DNA from: CAYRZF01 sp964428805
GTDB lineage: Bacteria; Methylomirabilota; Methylomirabilia; Rokubacteriales; CSP1-6
Reading direction: 5' to 3'
Assembly: GCA_964428805.1 (NCBI GenBank)
Contig: CAYRZF010000047.1
Span: 1-17,396, forward strand
DNA length: 17,396 nucleotides
The notes below the pieces were generated by a model. It was not told where the DNA came from, did no database searches, and worked only from the letters and a program-made list of their open reading frames with translations. Each line of letters begins with the position of its first letter. Position 1 is the stretch's first letter. This document shows, piece after piece, positions 7,099-13,593 of this stretch. Position numbers and translations under genes: made by a program.

Positions 7099-7494
7099 AT
7101 GCTGACGGACCCCATCGCCGACCTGCTGACCCGCATCCGCAACGCGAGCCGGGCGGAACACGAGAAGGTCGATATTCCGTCGTCGAAGCTGAAGCTGCGG
7201 ATTGCCGGAATCCTGAAGGGGGAGGGCTTCATCCGGAACTTCCGGATGATCGAGGACCGGAAGCAGGGCACGCTGCGCGTCTACCTCAAGTACGGCGCGG
7301 GCAATGAGAAGATGATTTCCGGCCTGCTCCGCGTCTCCACGCCGGGCCGTCGGGTTTATGTGACCGCGGACAAGATTCCTTCGGTCCTCGGAGGCATGGG
7401 GCTGACAATCCTCTCTACCTCCAAGGGCGTGTTGACGGATCGCGAGAGCCGCAAGCTCAAGGTCGGCGGCGAAGTGCTCGCGATCGTCTGGTAA
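7099..7494 (+). CDS. rpsH: 30S ribosomal protein S8
   Basis: S8 binds helix 21 of 16S rRNA and in E. coli represses the spc operon. The 131-residue product starts MLTDPIADLLTRIRNA, with KLRIAGILKGEGFI in the first domain and the C-terminal signature TILSTSKGVLTDRES and GGEVLAIVW. Length is normal. No S8-like repressor site was recognised near rplE or rplN, but such sites are hard to see by eye. Confidence 0.97.
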   Translation: MLTDPIADLLTRIRNASRAEHEKVDIPSSKLKLRIAGILKGEGFIRNFRMIEDRKQGTLRVYLKYGAGNEKMISGLLRVSTPGRRVYVTADKIPSVLGGMGLTILSTSKGVLTDRESRKLKVGGEVLAIVW

Positions 7495-7502
7495 GGGGCG
7501 GT

Positions 7503-8057
7503 ATGTCGCGGATCGGGCGGAAACCGATTCCGGTACCCCAGAGCGTTCGCGTCGCGCTGGAGGGGCAGCACGTCAAGGTCGAGGGGCCGAGGGGCCGGCT
7601 CTCCCACTCGGTTCCGGGCGTGCTGACGGTGAGCCTCAAGGATGGGCAGCTCCACGTGGTGCGGAACGTCGAGCACCGGAGCGCGCGAGCGCTCCACGGC
7701 CTCACCCGCGCCCTCCTTGCCAACATGGTGCAGGGCGTCAGCGAAGGGTTCGAGCGAAAGCTGGAAATCGTCGGAATCGGATACCGGGCCCAGCTCCAGG
7801 GCAAGAACCTTCAGTTGACCTTGGGCTACTCTCACCCGGTGCTCTTCCCCCTCCCGGAGGGGATCCAGGCCGAGGTGGACCGGCAGGTTCTCGTCACCCT
7901 GAGGGGCGCCGACAAGGCCCTGTTGGGGCAGACGGCGGCCAGCCTCAGGTCGCTCCGGAAGCCCGATCCCTACAAGGGCAAGGGGGTCAAGTACGTGGAC
8001 GAAGTCATCCGGCGCAAGGTGGGCAAGAAAGCCGGCGCCGCCACGAAGGCGAAATAG
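7503..8057 (+). CDS. rplF: 50S ribosomal protein L6
   Basis: L6 sits near the factor-binding centre next to the sarcin-ricin loop. The 184-residue product starts MSRIGRKPIPVP, has the two duplicated L6 folds, and carries the family motif PDPYKGKGVKYVDEVIRRKVGKK (interrupted here only by normal variation) near the C-terminus. It ends in a short basic tail. Spacing is 8 nt from rpsH and 9 nt to rplR. Confidence 0.96.
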   Translation: MSRIGRKPIPVPQSVRVALEGQHVKVEGPRGRLSHSVPGVLTVSLKDGQLHVVRNVEHRSARALHGLTRALLANMVQGVSEGFERKLEIVGIGYRAQLQGKNLQLTLGYSHPVLFPLPEGIQAEVDRQVLVTLRGADKALLGQTAASLRSLRKPDPYKGKGVKYVDEVIRRKVGKKAGAATKAK

Positions 8058-8066
8058 AGGCGGAAC

Positions 8067-8432
8067 GTGCTGGCAGCGGTGAAGGTGGAGGGGCGGCGGA
8101 TCCGGCATCTCCGGGTTCGGCGTCGGGTTCGCGGGACGGCGGAGCGCCCCCGCCTGTCGGTGTTCCGGAGCCTCAAACACATCTACGCTCAGCTCATCGA
8201 CGACGAGGCGGGGCGGACGCTGGTTCTCGTTGGAAGCCAGTCCCCCGAGTTTCGCGCGAAGCTCAAGAACGGAGGCAATGTGGCCGCCGCCAAGGTGGTA
8301 GGGGAGCTGGTGGCCCAGAAGGCCAAGGCGCACGGGATCGAGCGGGTTGTCTTCGATCGCGGCGGATATCAATTCCACGGCCGGGTCAAGGCGTTGGCTG
8401 AGACGGCCAGGGCCGGCGGCCTCATCTTTTAG
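8067..8432 (+). CDS. rplR: 50S ribosomal protein L18
   Basis: L18 binds 5S rRNA and links it to the 50S central protuberance. The 121-residue product has RHLRVRRRVRGTAERPRLSVFRS near the N-terminus, KHIYAQLIDDEAG in the middle, and VVFDRGGYQFHGRVKALAETAR before the end GGLIF. It starts with GTG 8067, preceded by GAGGCGG. The TAG stop at 8430-8432 is followed almost at once by the type 1 repeat. Confidence 0.96.
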   Translation: MLAAVKVEGRRIRHLRVRRRVRGTAERPRLSVFRSLKHIYAQLIDDEAGRTLVLVGSQSPEFRAKLKNGGNVAAAKVVGELVAQKAKAHGIERVVFDRGGYQFHGRVKALAETARAGGLIF

Positions 8433-8433
8433 A

Positions 8434-8643
8434 GCGCCATGCCGATAACCGTCGCACGACCCACTTCGTGCGACCCATCCACTGGATGGGTTCCCCGCGC
8501 CATGGATGGCCTTCGGCCGTTGATCGTCTTCGGTCGTCGCCACTCCTCTACGGGCACCCAGTCCCGTCGCAGGCGGGCTGGGTCGTTACGCTCCGGTCGG
8601 CTCCTTCCTCGGGCCTTGGGCTGCTCGGTTCTCGCCATGGCGC
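8434..8643 (+). repeat. Type 1 palindromic element, rplR-rpsE copy
   Basis: This 210-nt copy has terminal inverted repeats GCGCCATGCCGATAACC (8434-8450) and, as reverse complement of 8627-8643, GCGCCATGGCGAGAACC. The outer pair T-A of the 613 copy is C-G here, so pairing is kept. Hairpins: TCGCACGA/TCGTGCGA (8452-8473), ACCCATCC/GGATGGGT with loop ACT (8473-8491), GGCC/GGCC with loop TTC (8508-8518), and CCCAG, bulged T8562, CCCG paired with CGGG, CTGGG (8557-8582). Blocks 8508-8558 and 8587-8640 are shared with the 613 copy. Confidence 0.85.
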
Positions 8644-8714
8644 GAAAGGGTGTGTATCTAACGGTGATTGGCTGGTTCAGTTGCGGGGGCAGTTAAACTT
8701 AGAGACGGGGGGCA
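8644..8714 (+). other. Intergenic segment between type 1 element and rpsE
   Basis: About 70 nt between the type 1 element and rpsE, less GC-rich than its surroundings, with no reading frame or strong hairpin. TTGGCT at 8668-8673 and TTAAAC at 8693-8698 form only a poor promoter-like pair with a 19-nt spacer. TTAGAG at 8699-8704 repeats the bases at 8429-8434 on the other side of the insertion. The segment may have arrived with the repeat. Confidence 0.4.
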
Positions 8715-8717
8715 TTG

Positions 8718-9245
8718 GTGGCAGAGGCGCGGATCGATCCGAGTGTGCTGGAACTGACTGACCGAGTCGTGTCCATCAACCGCGTGGCGAAAGTGGTGAA
8801 GGGCGGCCGCCGCTTCTCCTTCACGGCGCTGGTCGTCGTGGGAGACGGGCGGGGGCACGTCGGGGTGGGGCTTGGCAAGGCCCGCGAAGTCCCGGAGGCC
8901 ATCCGCAAGGCGGTCGAACACGCCAAGAAGGATCTGATCTTTGTCCCCCTGAAGGACACGACCATCCCGTGCGAAATCACCGGCCATTTCGGGGCGGCCC
9001 GCGTCTTCCTGAAGCCTGCCGTACCCGGGACCGGCGTCATCGCCGGCGGCGCGGTCCGTCCGGTGCTTGAGGCCGCGGGGGTGCAGGATATTCTGACCAA
9101 GACCCTGGGCTCCAATAACCCCCACAACGTGCTGAAAGCGACGCTTGACGCCTTGCGACGGATCAAGCGGCTTCAGGACACCTATGCGGCCCGGAAGCGG
9201 ACCGAAGAAGGGACGGAGGCCGAGCTTGCCCGGCAGGAAGCTTAA
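8718..9245 (+). CDS. rpsE: 30S ribosomal protein S5
   Basis: S5 acts in decoding fidelity and at the mRNA entry tunnel. The 175-residue product has RVVSINRVAKVVKGGRRFSF, VVVGDGRGHVGVGLGKAREV and PLKDTTIPCEITGHFGAARV, then PAVPGTGVIAGGAVRPVLE and LGSNNPHNVLKATLDAL. GTG 8718 is chosen because the G-rich stretch 8707-8712 is 5 nt upstream; TTG 8715 is directly before it and in frame. The 3' end overlaps the rpmD start by 20 nt. Confidence 0.95.
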   Translation: MAEARIDPSVLELTDRVVSINRVAKVVKGGRRFSFTALVVVGDGRGHVGVGLGKAREVPEAIRKAVEHAKKDLIFVPLKDTTIPCEITGHFGAARVFLKPAVPGTGVIAGGAVRPVLEAAGVQDILTKTLGSNNPHNVLKATLDALRRIKRLQDTYAARKRTEEGTEAELARQEA

Positions 9246-9426
9246 GGTCACCCTGGTCCGGAGCCTGATCGGCCTCAGTCCGAAGCAGGAGGCGACGGTT
9301 CGGGCGCTCGGCTTTCGGAGGATCCGCCAGACGGTGATCCACGAGGACACGGCGACGATCAGGGGGATGATCTCCCGGGTCATCCACTGTGTTCAGGTCA
9401 AGGAAGGCGATGGCCATGAGGCTTGA
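9226..9426 (+). CDS. rpmD: 50S ribosomal protein L30
   Basis: L30 is a small 50S protein that many bacteria lack. The 66-residue product reads LKVTLVRSLIGLSPKQEATVRALGF, followed by RQTVIHEDTATIRGMI and VIHCVQVKE, which is L30 from end to end. TTG 9226 is chosen: GGAGG at 9215-9219 lies 6 nt upstream, and it gives MPGRKLKVTLV. A further in-frame ATG at 9145 is deep inside rpsE and would add unrelated residues. It overlaps rpsE by 20 nt and rplO by 11 nt, the tightest packing in the operon. Confidence 0.93.
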   Translation: MPGRKLKVTLVRSLIGLSPKQEATVRALGFRRIRQTVIHEDTATIRGMISRVIHCVQVKEGDGHEA

Positions 9427-9865
9427 TGAGCTCCGTCCGGCGCCCGGTGCAAAGAAGGCCCCGAAGCGCGTCGGGCGCGGCCCGGGTTCCGGCCACGGCA
9501 AGACCTCCGGCAGGGGGCAGAAGGGCCAGAAAGCGCGCTCGGGTGGCGGTACACGGCCCGGCTTCGAGGGCGGCCAGATGCCTCTCTACCGGCGAGTCCC
9601 CAAACGGGGCTTTGTGCCGCGAGACCGGAGGGTGTACGCCGTCGTGAACCTCAGATCCCTCGGGGCCTTCACCGCGGGGAGCGTGGTGGACCCGGACCGC
9701 CTGGTCGAAGCGGGGCTCATCAAGAAGAGCGAGCGCGGCCTGGTAAAGCTTCTCGGCGAGGGCGAGGTGGCCGGCTCGCTGACCGTGAAGGTCCACGCGA
9801 TCAGCGAGGCTGCGAGGCAGAAGGTCGTATCGGCGGGCGGGACGGTGGAGGTGCTGCCCGGATGA
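9416..9865 (+). CDS. rplO: 50S ribosomal protein L15
   Basis: L15 is a late-assembly 50S protein with a long glycine-rich N-terminal arm. The 149-residue product has MRLDELRPAPGAKKAPKRVGRG, then GSGHGKTSGRGQKGQKARSGG and PLYRRVPKRGF, all L15 hallmarks. ATG 9416 has AAGGAAGG at 9400-9407, 8 nt upstream; ATG 9410, in frame, is the alternative and would add two residues. Its stop overlaps the secY start as ATGA. Confidence 0.95.
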   Translation: MRLDELRPAPGAKKAPKRVGRGPGSGHGKTSGRGQKGQKARSGGGTRPGFEGGQMPLYRRVPKRGFVPRDRRVYAVVNLRSLGAFTAGSVVDPDRLVEAGLIKKSERGLVKLLGEGEVAGSLTVKVHAISEAARQKVVSAGGTVEVLPG

Positions 9866-11175
9866 TCGAGGGACTTCAGAGCTTTCAGAACGTCTTCAAG
9901 ATCCCGGAGCTCAAGCGCCGCCTCCTGATCACCGCCGGGCTCCTGGCGGCCTACCGGATCGGGGCCCATGTCCCGACGCCGGGCATCGACGGCCACGCGC
10001 TGTCGCTTTTCTTCGATCAGGCCCAGAACACCCTCCTCGGGATGGTCGATCTCTTCTCCGGGGGAAACCTGCGTCGGTTGACGGTCTTCGCCCTGGGCAT
10101 CATGCCGTACATCTCGGCGTCGATCATTCTCCAGCTCCTGACGGTGGTCATCCCGGCGCTCGAGCGCCTGGCGAAAGAAGGCGAGGCCGGTCGGAAGAAG
10201 ATCACCCAGTACACGCGCTACGGCACCATCGTGCTCTCCGCGATTCAGGCGATGGGGATCGCGATCGGGCTCGAGGGGATGCGGGGCCCGGAGGGCACCA
10301 GCATCGTCCCGGTGCCCGGGTGGGGGTTTCGGCTCCTGACCATGATCACGCTCACCACCGGTACCGCCCTGATCATGTGGCTCGGCGAGCAAATCTCGGA
10401 GAAGGGGATCGGCAACGGCATCTCCCTGATCATCTTCGCCGGCATCGTCGTGCGACTTCCCTCGGCCATCGTGGCCTCGTACACGCTGCTTTCGACCGGC
10501 GAGCTGAAGCTCTTCGTGCTTGGCACGTTGGTTCTGCTCATGGTCCTCGTGACCGCGGCGGTGGTGATCATGCAGGAGGGGCAGCGGAAGATCCCGGTTC
10601 AGTACGCCAAGCGGGTTGTCGGCCGCCGGATGTTCGGCGGGCAGTCCACCCACATCCCGCTCCGGGTCAACACCGCGGGCGTGATCCCGGTGATCTTTGC
10701 CTCCTCGATCATTCTCTTCCCCGCCACCCTGACCCGGTTCATCCCGCACCCCTGGATGCAGGCGGTCGCGGATGCGCTCTCCCCGGGGCGCTTTACTTAC
10801 ACGTTCCTCTACGCGGGGTTCATCATCTTCTTCACGTACTTCTACACGGCCATCGTCTTCAATCCCGCCGACCTGGCGGACAACATGAAAAAGTTCGGTG
10901 GGTTCATCCCGGGCGTCAGACCCGGCAAGAAAACCGAGGAGTACATCGATCGGACGCTGACGCGGATCACCCTCCCGGGGGCGATCTTTTTGGCCCTGAT
11001 CTCGGTGCTGCCCGATATGCTCATCCAGTGGTTTAACGTGCCCTTTTACTTCGGGGGCACGAGTCTCTTGATTGTCGTGGGCGTGGCGCTGGACACGGTG
11101 AGGCAGATGGAGTCGCACCTGCTGATGCGCCACTATGAAGGGTTCCTGCGCAAGAAGGCGCGGGTGCACGGCTGA
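9862..11175 (+). CDS. secY: Preprotein translocase subunit SecY
   Basis: SecY is the channel subunit of the SecYEG translocon in the inner membrane. The 437-residue product starts MIEGLQSFQNVFKIPELKRR and has the conserved FALGIMPYISASIILQLL segment (TM2), ten expected hydrophobic segments, the cytosolic loop QYAKRVVGRRMFGGQSTHIPLRVN, and PADLADNMKKFGGFIPGVRPG before the last helices. The start overlaps rplO as ATGA. The stop TGA is formed across an insertion boundary: the last 18 coding bases recur at 11378-11395, where the stop would have been TAA. Confidence 0.97.
   Translation: MIEGLQSFQNVFKIPELKRRLLITAGLLAAYRIGAHVPTPGIDGHALSLFFDQAQNTLLGMVDLFSGGNLRRLTVFALGIMPYISASIILQLLTVVIPALERLAKEGEAGRKKITQYTRYGTIVLSAIQAMGIAIGLEGMRGPEGTSIVPVPGWGFRLLTMITLTTGTALIMWLGEQISEKGIGNGISLIIFAGIVVRLPSAIVASYTLLSTGELKLFVLGTLVLLMVLVTAAVVIMQEGQRKIPVQYAKRVVGRRMFGGQSTHIPLRVNTAGVIPVIFASSIILFPATLTRFIPHPWMQAVADALSPGRFTYTFLYAGFIIFFTYFYTAIVFNPADLADNMKKFGGFIPGVRPGKKTEEYIDRTLTRITLPGAIFLALISVLPDMLIQWFNVPFYFGGTSLLIVVGVALDTVRQMESHLLMRHYEGFLRKKARVHG
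11156..11173 (+). repeat. 18-bp direct repeat, left copy
   Basis: AGGCGCGGGTGCACGGCT occurs exactly here, at the end of secY, and again at 11378-11395 just before adk. The pair brackets a 204-nt insert made of a type 1 and a type 2 element. It has the form of a target-site duplication, or of the two ends of a duplicating repair event. Confidence 0.9.
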
Positions 11176-11176
11176 C

Positions 11177-11293
11177 CCATGACGATAACCTTCGCATCCC
11201 GGCGTTCTCGATCCTCGCCGATCCTCACGTACACCCTCGTACGCTCCGGTCGGCTCGTCCCTCGGGCCTTGGGCTGCTTGGTTCTCGTCATGG
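11177..11293 (+). repeat. Type 1 palindromic element, secY-adk copy (short form)
   Basis: The left end CCATGACGATAACC (11177-11190) and the right end GGTTCTCGTCATGG (11280-11293) are inverted repeats with one mismatch. Block 11240-11293 differs at 3 of 54 positions from 745-798. The middle block found in the other two copies is missing, so this is an internally deleted member, 117 nt long between CCATG and CATGG. A small CGTAC/GTACG stem lies in its centre. A type 2 element follows directly. Confidence 0.82.
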
Positions 11294-11302
11294 CTCCGGG
11301 AA

Positions 11303-11373
11303 GTTCGAGGGCGGGCTTTGCCCGCCCAACCCCTGGGGGGAGGCATCGGAAGGGGGGCGGAGCCCCCCTCCGA
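11303..11373 (+). repeat. Type 2 double-hairpin element, secY-adk copy
   Basis: The element starts with GTTCGAG. First hairpin: GGGCGGGC/GCCCGCCC (11309-11316 with 11320-11327), loop TTT. Second hairpin at 11346-11373: core AGGGGGGC/GCCCCCCT, loop GGA, bulged A at 11350, outer pairs TCGG/CCGA. Compared with 215-285, both stems have different bases that still pair, while loops, linker (CAACCCC, then GGGGGGAGG) and bulge are kept. No T tract follows. Confidence 0.8.
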
Positions 11374-11377
11374 GGGC

Positions 11378-11395
11378 AGGCGCGGGTGCACGGCT
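11378..11395 (+). repeat. 18-bp direct repeat, right copy
   Basis: This is an exact copy of 11156-11173, followed by AAGCC and the adk ATG. Read in the secY frame it would end in TAA, leaving TAA GCC ATG, the same junction seen between rpsM and rpsK in this window. This supports the view that it marks the original secY-adk junction. Confidence 0.9.
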
Positions 11396-11400
11396 AAGCC

Positions 11401-12048
11401 ATGCGATTCATTTTTCTCGGGCCGCCCGGAGCGGGCAAGGGGACCCAGGCGCGGACGCTGGCAGCCGAGCAGGGGATCCCCCAGATCGCGACGGGTGACA
11501 TGTTGAGAGAGGCGGTGGCCAGCGGGAGCCGGTTGGGGATCGAGGCGAAATCCTATATGGACCGGGGGGCACTGGTCCCTGACGAGGTGGTGATAGGATT
11601 GGTCGCGGAACGCCTGGACCGGGACGATGCCAAGAAGGGATTCATCCTGGACGGGTTCCCCCGCACGGTCGCGCAGGCCGAGGCGCTGGAGCAGCAGCTC
11701 AAGAAGTGGGAGCTGGCCGTGGAGCGGGTGATCTTTTTCGAGGTTTCCGAGGGTGAGCTGCTCCGTCGGCTGACGGGGCGTCGGGTGTGCCGGCGGTGCG
11801 GCGCCACCTACCACCTGGCGTTTTCGCCGCCGAAGAACGCGGGGCGGTGCGATGCGTGTGAGGGAGAGCTCTATCAGCGTGAGGACGACGCTGAGGCGAC
11901 CGCCCGGCGTCGACTCGAAGTGTACGTGGCGCAGACGACGCCGCTGCTCGAGTATTACAGCAGCCGAGGACTCCTCACTCGAATCGCCGGGGAGGGCGCC
12001 GCGGAAGAGATCGGACGCGCGATCCGACGGGCCGCGGCGAGCCGGTAG
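11401..12048 (+). CDS. adk: Adenylate kinase, zinc-type lid
   Basis: Adenylate kinase catalyses ATP + AMP = 2 ADP in the cytosol. The 215-residue product has the P-loop GPPGAGKGTQ (residues 7-16), ATGDMLR (30-36) and DGFPRT (84-89). It is the long-lid form, with four cysteines C130, C133, C150 and C153 that form a zinc site as in Gram-positive enzymes. The usual order secY-adk-map-infA is kept. The bases before ATG 11401 are the right 18-bp repeat and lack a good Shine-Dalgarno, so coupling to secY may have been lost by the insertion (inference). Confidence 0.97.
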   Translation: MRFIFLGPPGAGKGTQARTLAAEQGIPQIATGDMLREAVASGSRLGIEAKSYMDRGALVPDEVVIGLVAERLDRDDAKKGFILDGFPRTVAQAEALEQQLKKWELAVERVIFFEVSEGELLRRLTGRRVCRRCGATYHLAFSPPKNAGRCDACEGELYQREDDAEATARRRLEVYVAQTTPLLEYYSSRGLLTRIAGEGAAEEIGRAIRRAAASR

Positions 12049-12054
12049 GGGGCC

Positions 12055-12816
12055 ATGATCATTTTGAAATCGCCGCGTGAGATCGCCCTGATGCGGGCCG
12101 CCGGTCAGATCCTGGCCGAGGTCATGGAACGCCTCCGCGCCTTCGTGAAGCCGGGCATCTCCACGGCCGAGATCGACCGCGAGGTCGAGGCGTTCATCGA
12201 CAGCAGGGGAGCCAAACCGGCCTTCAAGGGGTACCGGGGATTTCCGGCCACCGTCTGCACGTCCATCAACGAGGAGGTCGTGCACGGGATTCCCTCGCCG
12301 CACCGTCGCCTCAAGGAGGGGGACATCATCGGGCTGGACCTGGGGTGCATCGTGGACGGCTACTACGCCGACTGCGCCTTCACGCTGGCCCTGGGAGAGG
12401 TCCCCCCTCGGGTCCAGGAACTGCTCGACGTGACGCGGGAGAGCCTCGACCGGGCGGTGGCCCAGTGCCGGCCCGGCCGCCGCCTCGGCGATATCTCGCA
12501 CGCTGTGCAAGAGTACGTGGAGCGTCACGGGTTCTCGGTGGTGCGGGCCTTCGTGGGGCACGGGATCGGGCGCGAGCTGCACGAGGATCCCCAGATCCCA
12601 AATTTCGGCGAGCCCGGCCGCGGGCCCGTGTTGAAGCCCGGGATGGTGCTCGCCATCGAGCCGATGGTGACCATGGGAGGCTGGGAGGTCCGGCTCCTCC
12701 CCGACGGCTGGACTGCCGTGACTGAGGACGGGAGCTTGGCCGCTCATTTCGAGCACACGGTGGCCATCAGCCAGAATGGCCCGGATGTCCTCACCCGTCC
12801 GAATCAGGTCGGCTGA
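12055..12816 (+). CDS. map: Methionine aminopeptidase, type I
   Basis: This enzyme removes the N-terminal methionine from nascent proteins. The 253-residue product has the five metal ligands of the pita-bread fold at D95, D106, H169, E202 and E233, plus catalytic H77 and H176. These are the E. coli positions shifted by two. Motifs seen: INEEVVHGIP, GLDLGCIVDGYYADCAFT, FVGHGIGRELHEDP, LAIEPM and FEHTVAI. There is no N-terminal zinc-finger extension. It begins 6 nt after adk and 6 nt precede infA. Confidence 0.97.
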   Translation: MIILKSPREIALMRAAGQILAEVMERLRAFVKPGISTAEIDREVEAFIDSRGAKPAFKGYRGFPATVCTSINEEVVHGIPSPHRRLKEGDIIGLDLGCIVDGYYADCAFTLALGEVPPRVQELLDVTRESLDRAVAQCRPGRRLGDISHAVQEYVERHGFSVVRAFVGHGIGRELHEDPQIPNFGEPGRGPVLKPGMVLAIEPMVTMGGWEVRLLPDGWTAVTEDGSLAAHFEHTVAISQNGPDVLTRPNQVG

Positions 12817-12822
12817 GCCGGT

Positions 12823-13041
12823 ATGACCAAAGAAGACGCCATCGAAGTCGAGGGGACGGTCGTCGAGCCGCTCCCCAATGCCATGTTCCGCGTGGAGCTG
12901 GAAAACGGGCACAAGGTGCTGGCCCACGTGTCGGGCAAGATGCGGATGAACTTTATTCGGATTCTCCCGGGCGATCGGGTCAAAGTGGAGCTCAGTCCGT
13001 ACGACCTGACTCGCGGTCGGATCACGTACAGGTTCAAATAG
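12823..13041 (+). CDS. infA: Translation initiation factor IF-1
   Basis: IF-1 is an OB-fold factor that occupies the 30S A site during initiation. The 72-residue product matches the family over its whole length: TKEDAIEVEGTVVEPLPNAMF, then ENGHKVLAHVSGKMRMNFIRI and ILPGDRVKVELSPYDLTRGRI, ending ITYRFK. It lies between map and rpmJ, the usual order in many phyla. Confidence 0.97.
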   Translation: MTKEDAIEVEGTVVEPLPNAMFRVELENGHKVLAHVSGKMRMNFIRILPGDRVKVELSPYDLTRGRITYRFK

Positions 13042-13044
13042 GCC

Positions 13045-13158
13045 ATGAAAGTGAGACCGTCGGTCAAGAAGCGCTGCGAGAAGTGCAAGATCATCAAACG
13101 TCGGGGCGTGGTGCGGATCATCTGCAGCAATCCCCGCCACAAGCAGCGACAGGGCTGA
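13045..13158 (+). CDS. rpmJ: 50S ribosomal protein L36, zinc form
   Basis: L36 is the smallest 50S protein. The 37 residues start MKVRPSVKKRCEKCK and end in PRHKQRQG. The zinc ligands C11, C14, C27 and H32 are all present (the cysteine-bearing form). It is 3 nt after infA and 18 nt before rpsM. Confidence 0.96.
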   Translation: MKVRPSVKKRCEKCKIIKRRGVVRIICSNPRHKQRQG

Positions 13159-13176
13159 GCGAGGAGGAAACGGCAG

Positions 13177-13590
13177 ATGAGAGTAACGGGAGTGGATTTG
13201 CCACCAGACAAGCGGGGGGAGGTGGCGCTCACATACCTCTACGGGATTGGCCGGCCCTCGGCCCGGCGCATCCTGGCCCAGGCCGCCGTGGATCCCAACA
13301 AGCGGGTCAAGGCTTGGAGCGCAGAAGAGACCGCCAGGATTCGCGAGATCATCGAACGGGAGCAGAAGGTGGAAGGTGACCTGCGCCGCGAAGTGTCCAT
13401 GAACGTCAAGCGACTGATGGACATCGGGTGCTACCGCGGGATCCGTCACCGGAAGGGCCTGCCGGTCCGGGGCCAGCGCACCCACACCAACGCGCGCACC
13501 CGCAAGGGCCCGCGTCGGGGCGTGATGGGCAAGAAAAAGCCCTCGCCCGTGGCGGCAGCCCCGGCGCCTTCCAAAAAAGCCGGAGCGTAA
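13177..13590 (+). CDS. rpsM: 30S ribosomal protein S13
   Basis: S13 forms intersubunit bridges and contacts the P-site tRNA. The 137-residue product has the N-terminal MRVTGVDLPPDKRGEVALTY, YGIGRPSARRIL and the C-terminal CYRGIRHRKGLPVRGQRTHT and NARTRKGPRR. It ends in an Ala/Pro/Lys tail of about 18 residues beyond the typical end. The strong AGGAGG just upstream (GCGAGGAGGAAACGGCAG before ATG) is the clearest ribosome site in the window. Confidence 0.96.
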   Translation: MRVTGVDLPPDKRGEVALTYLYGIGRPSARRILAQAAVDPNKRVKAWSAEETARIREIIEREQKVEGDLRREVSMNVKRLMDIGCYRGIRHRKGLPVRGQRTHTNARTRKGPRRGVMGKKKPSPVAAAPAPSKKAGA

Positions 13591-13593
13591 GCC

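Noticed and set aside
6054..8543. Long - strand frames (about 400 codons each) opposite rplX-rpsH and rpsH-rplR
   Set aside because: They are shadows of conserved ribosomal genes with no recognisable protein features and no ribosome site.
8668..8698. An internal promoter before rpsE (TTGGCT and TTAAAC)
   Set aside because: The -10 match is poor and the spacer is 19 nt; it is no better than expected by chance.
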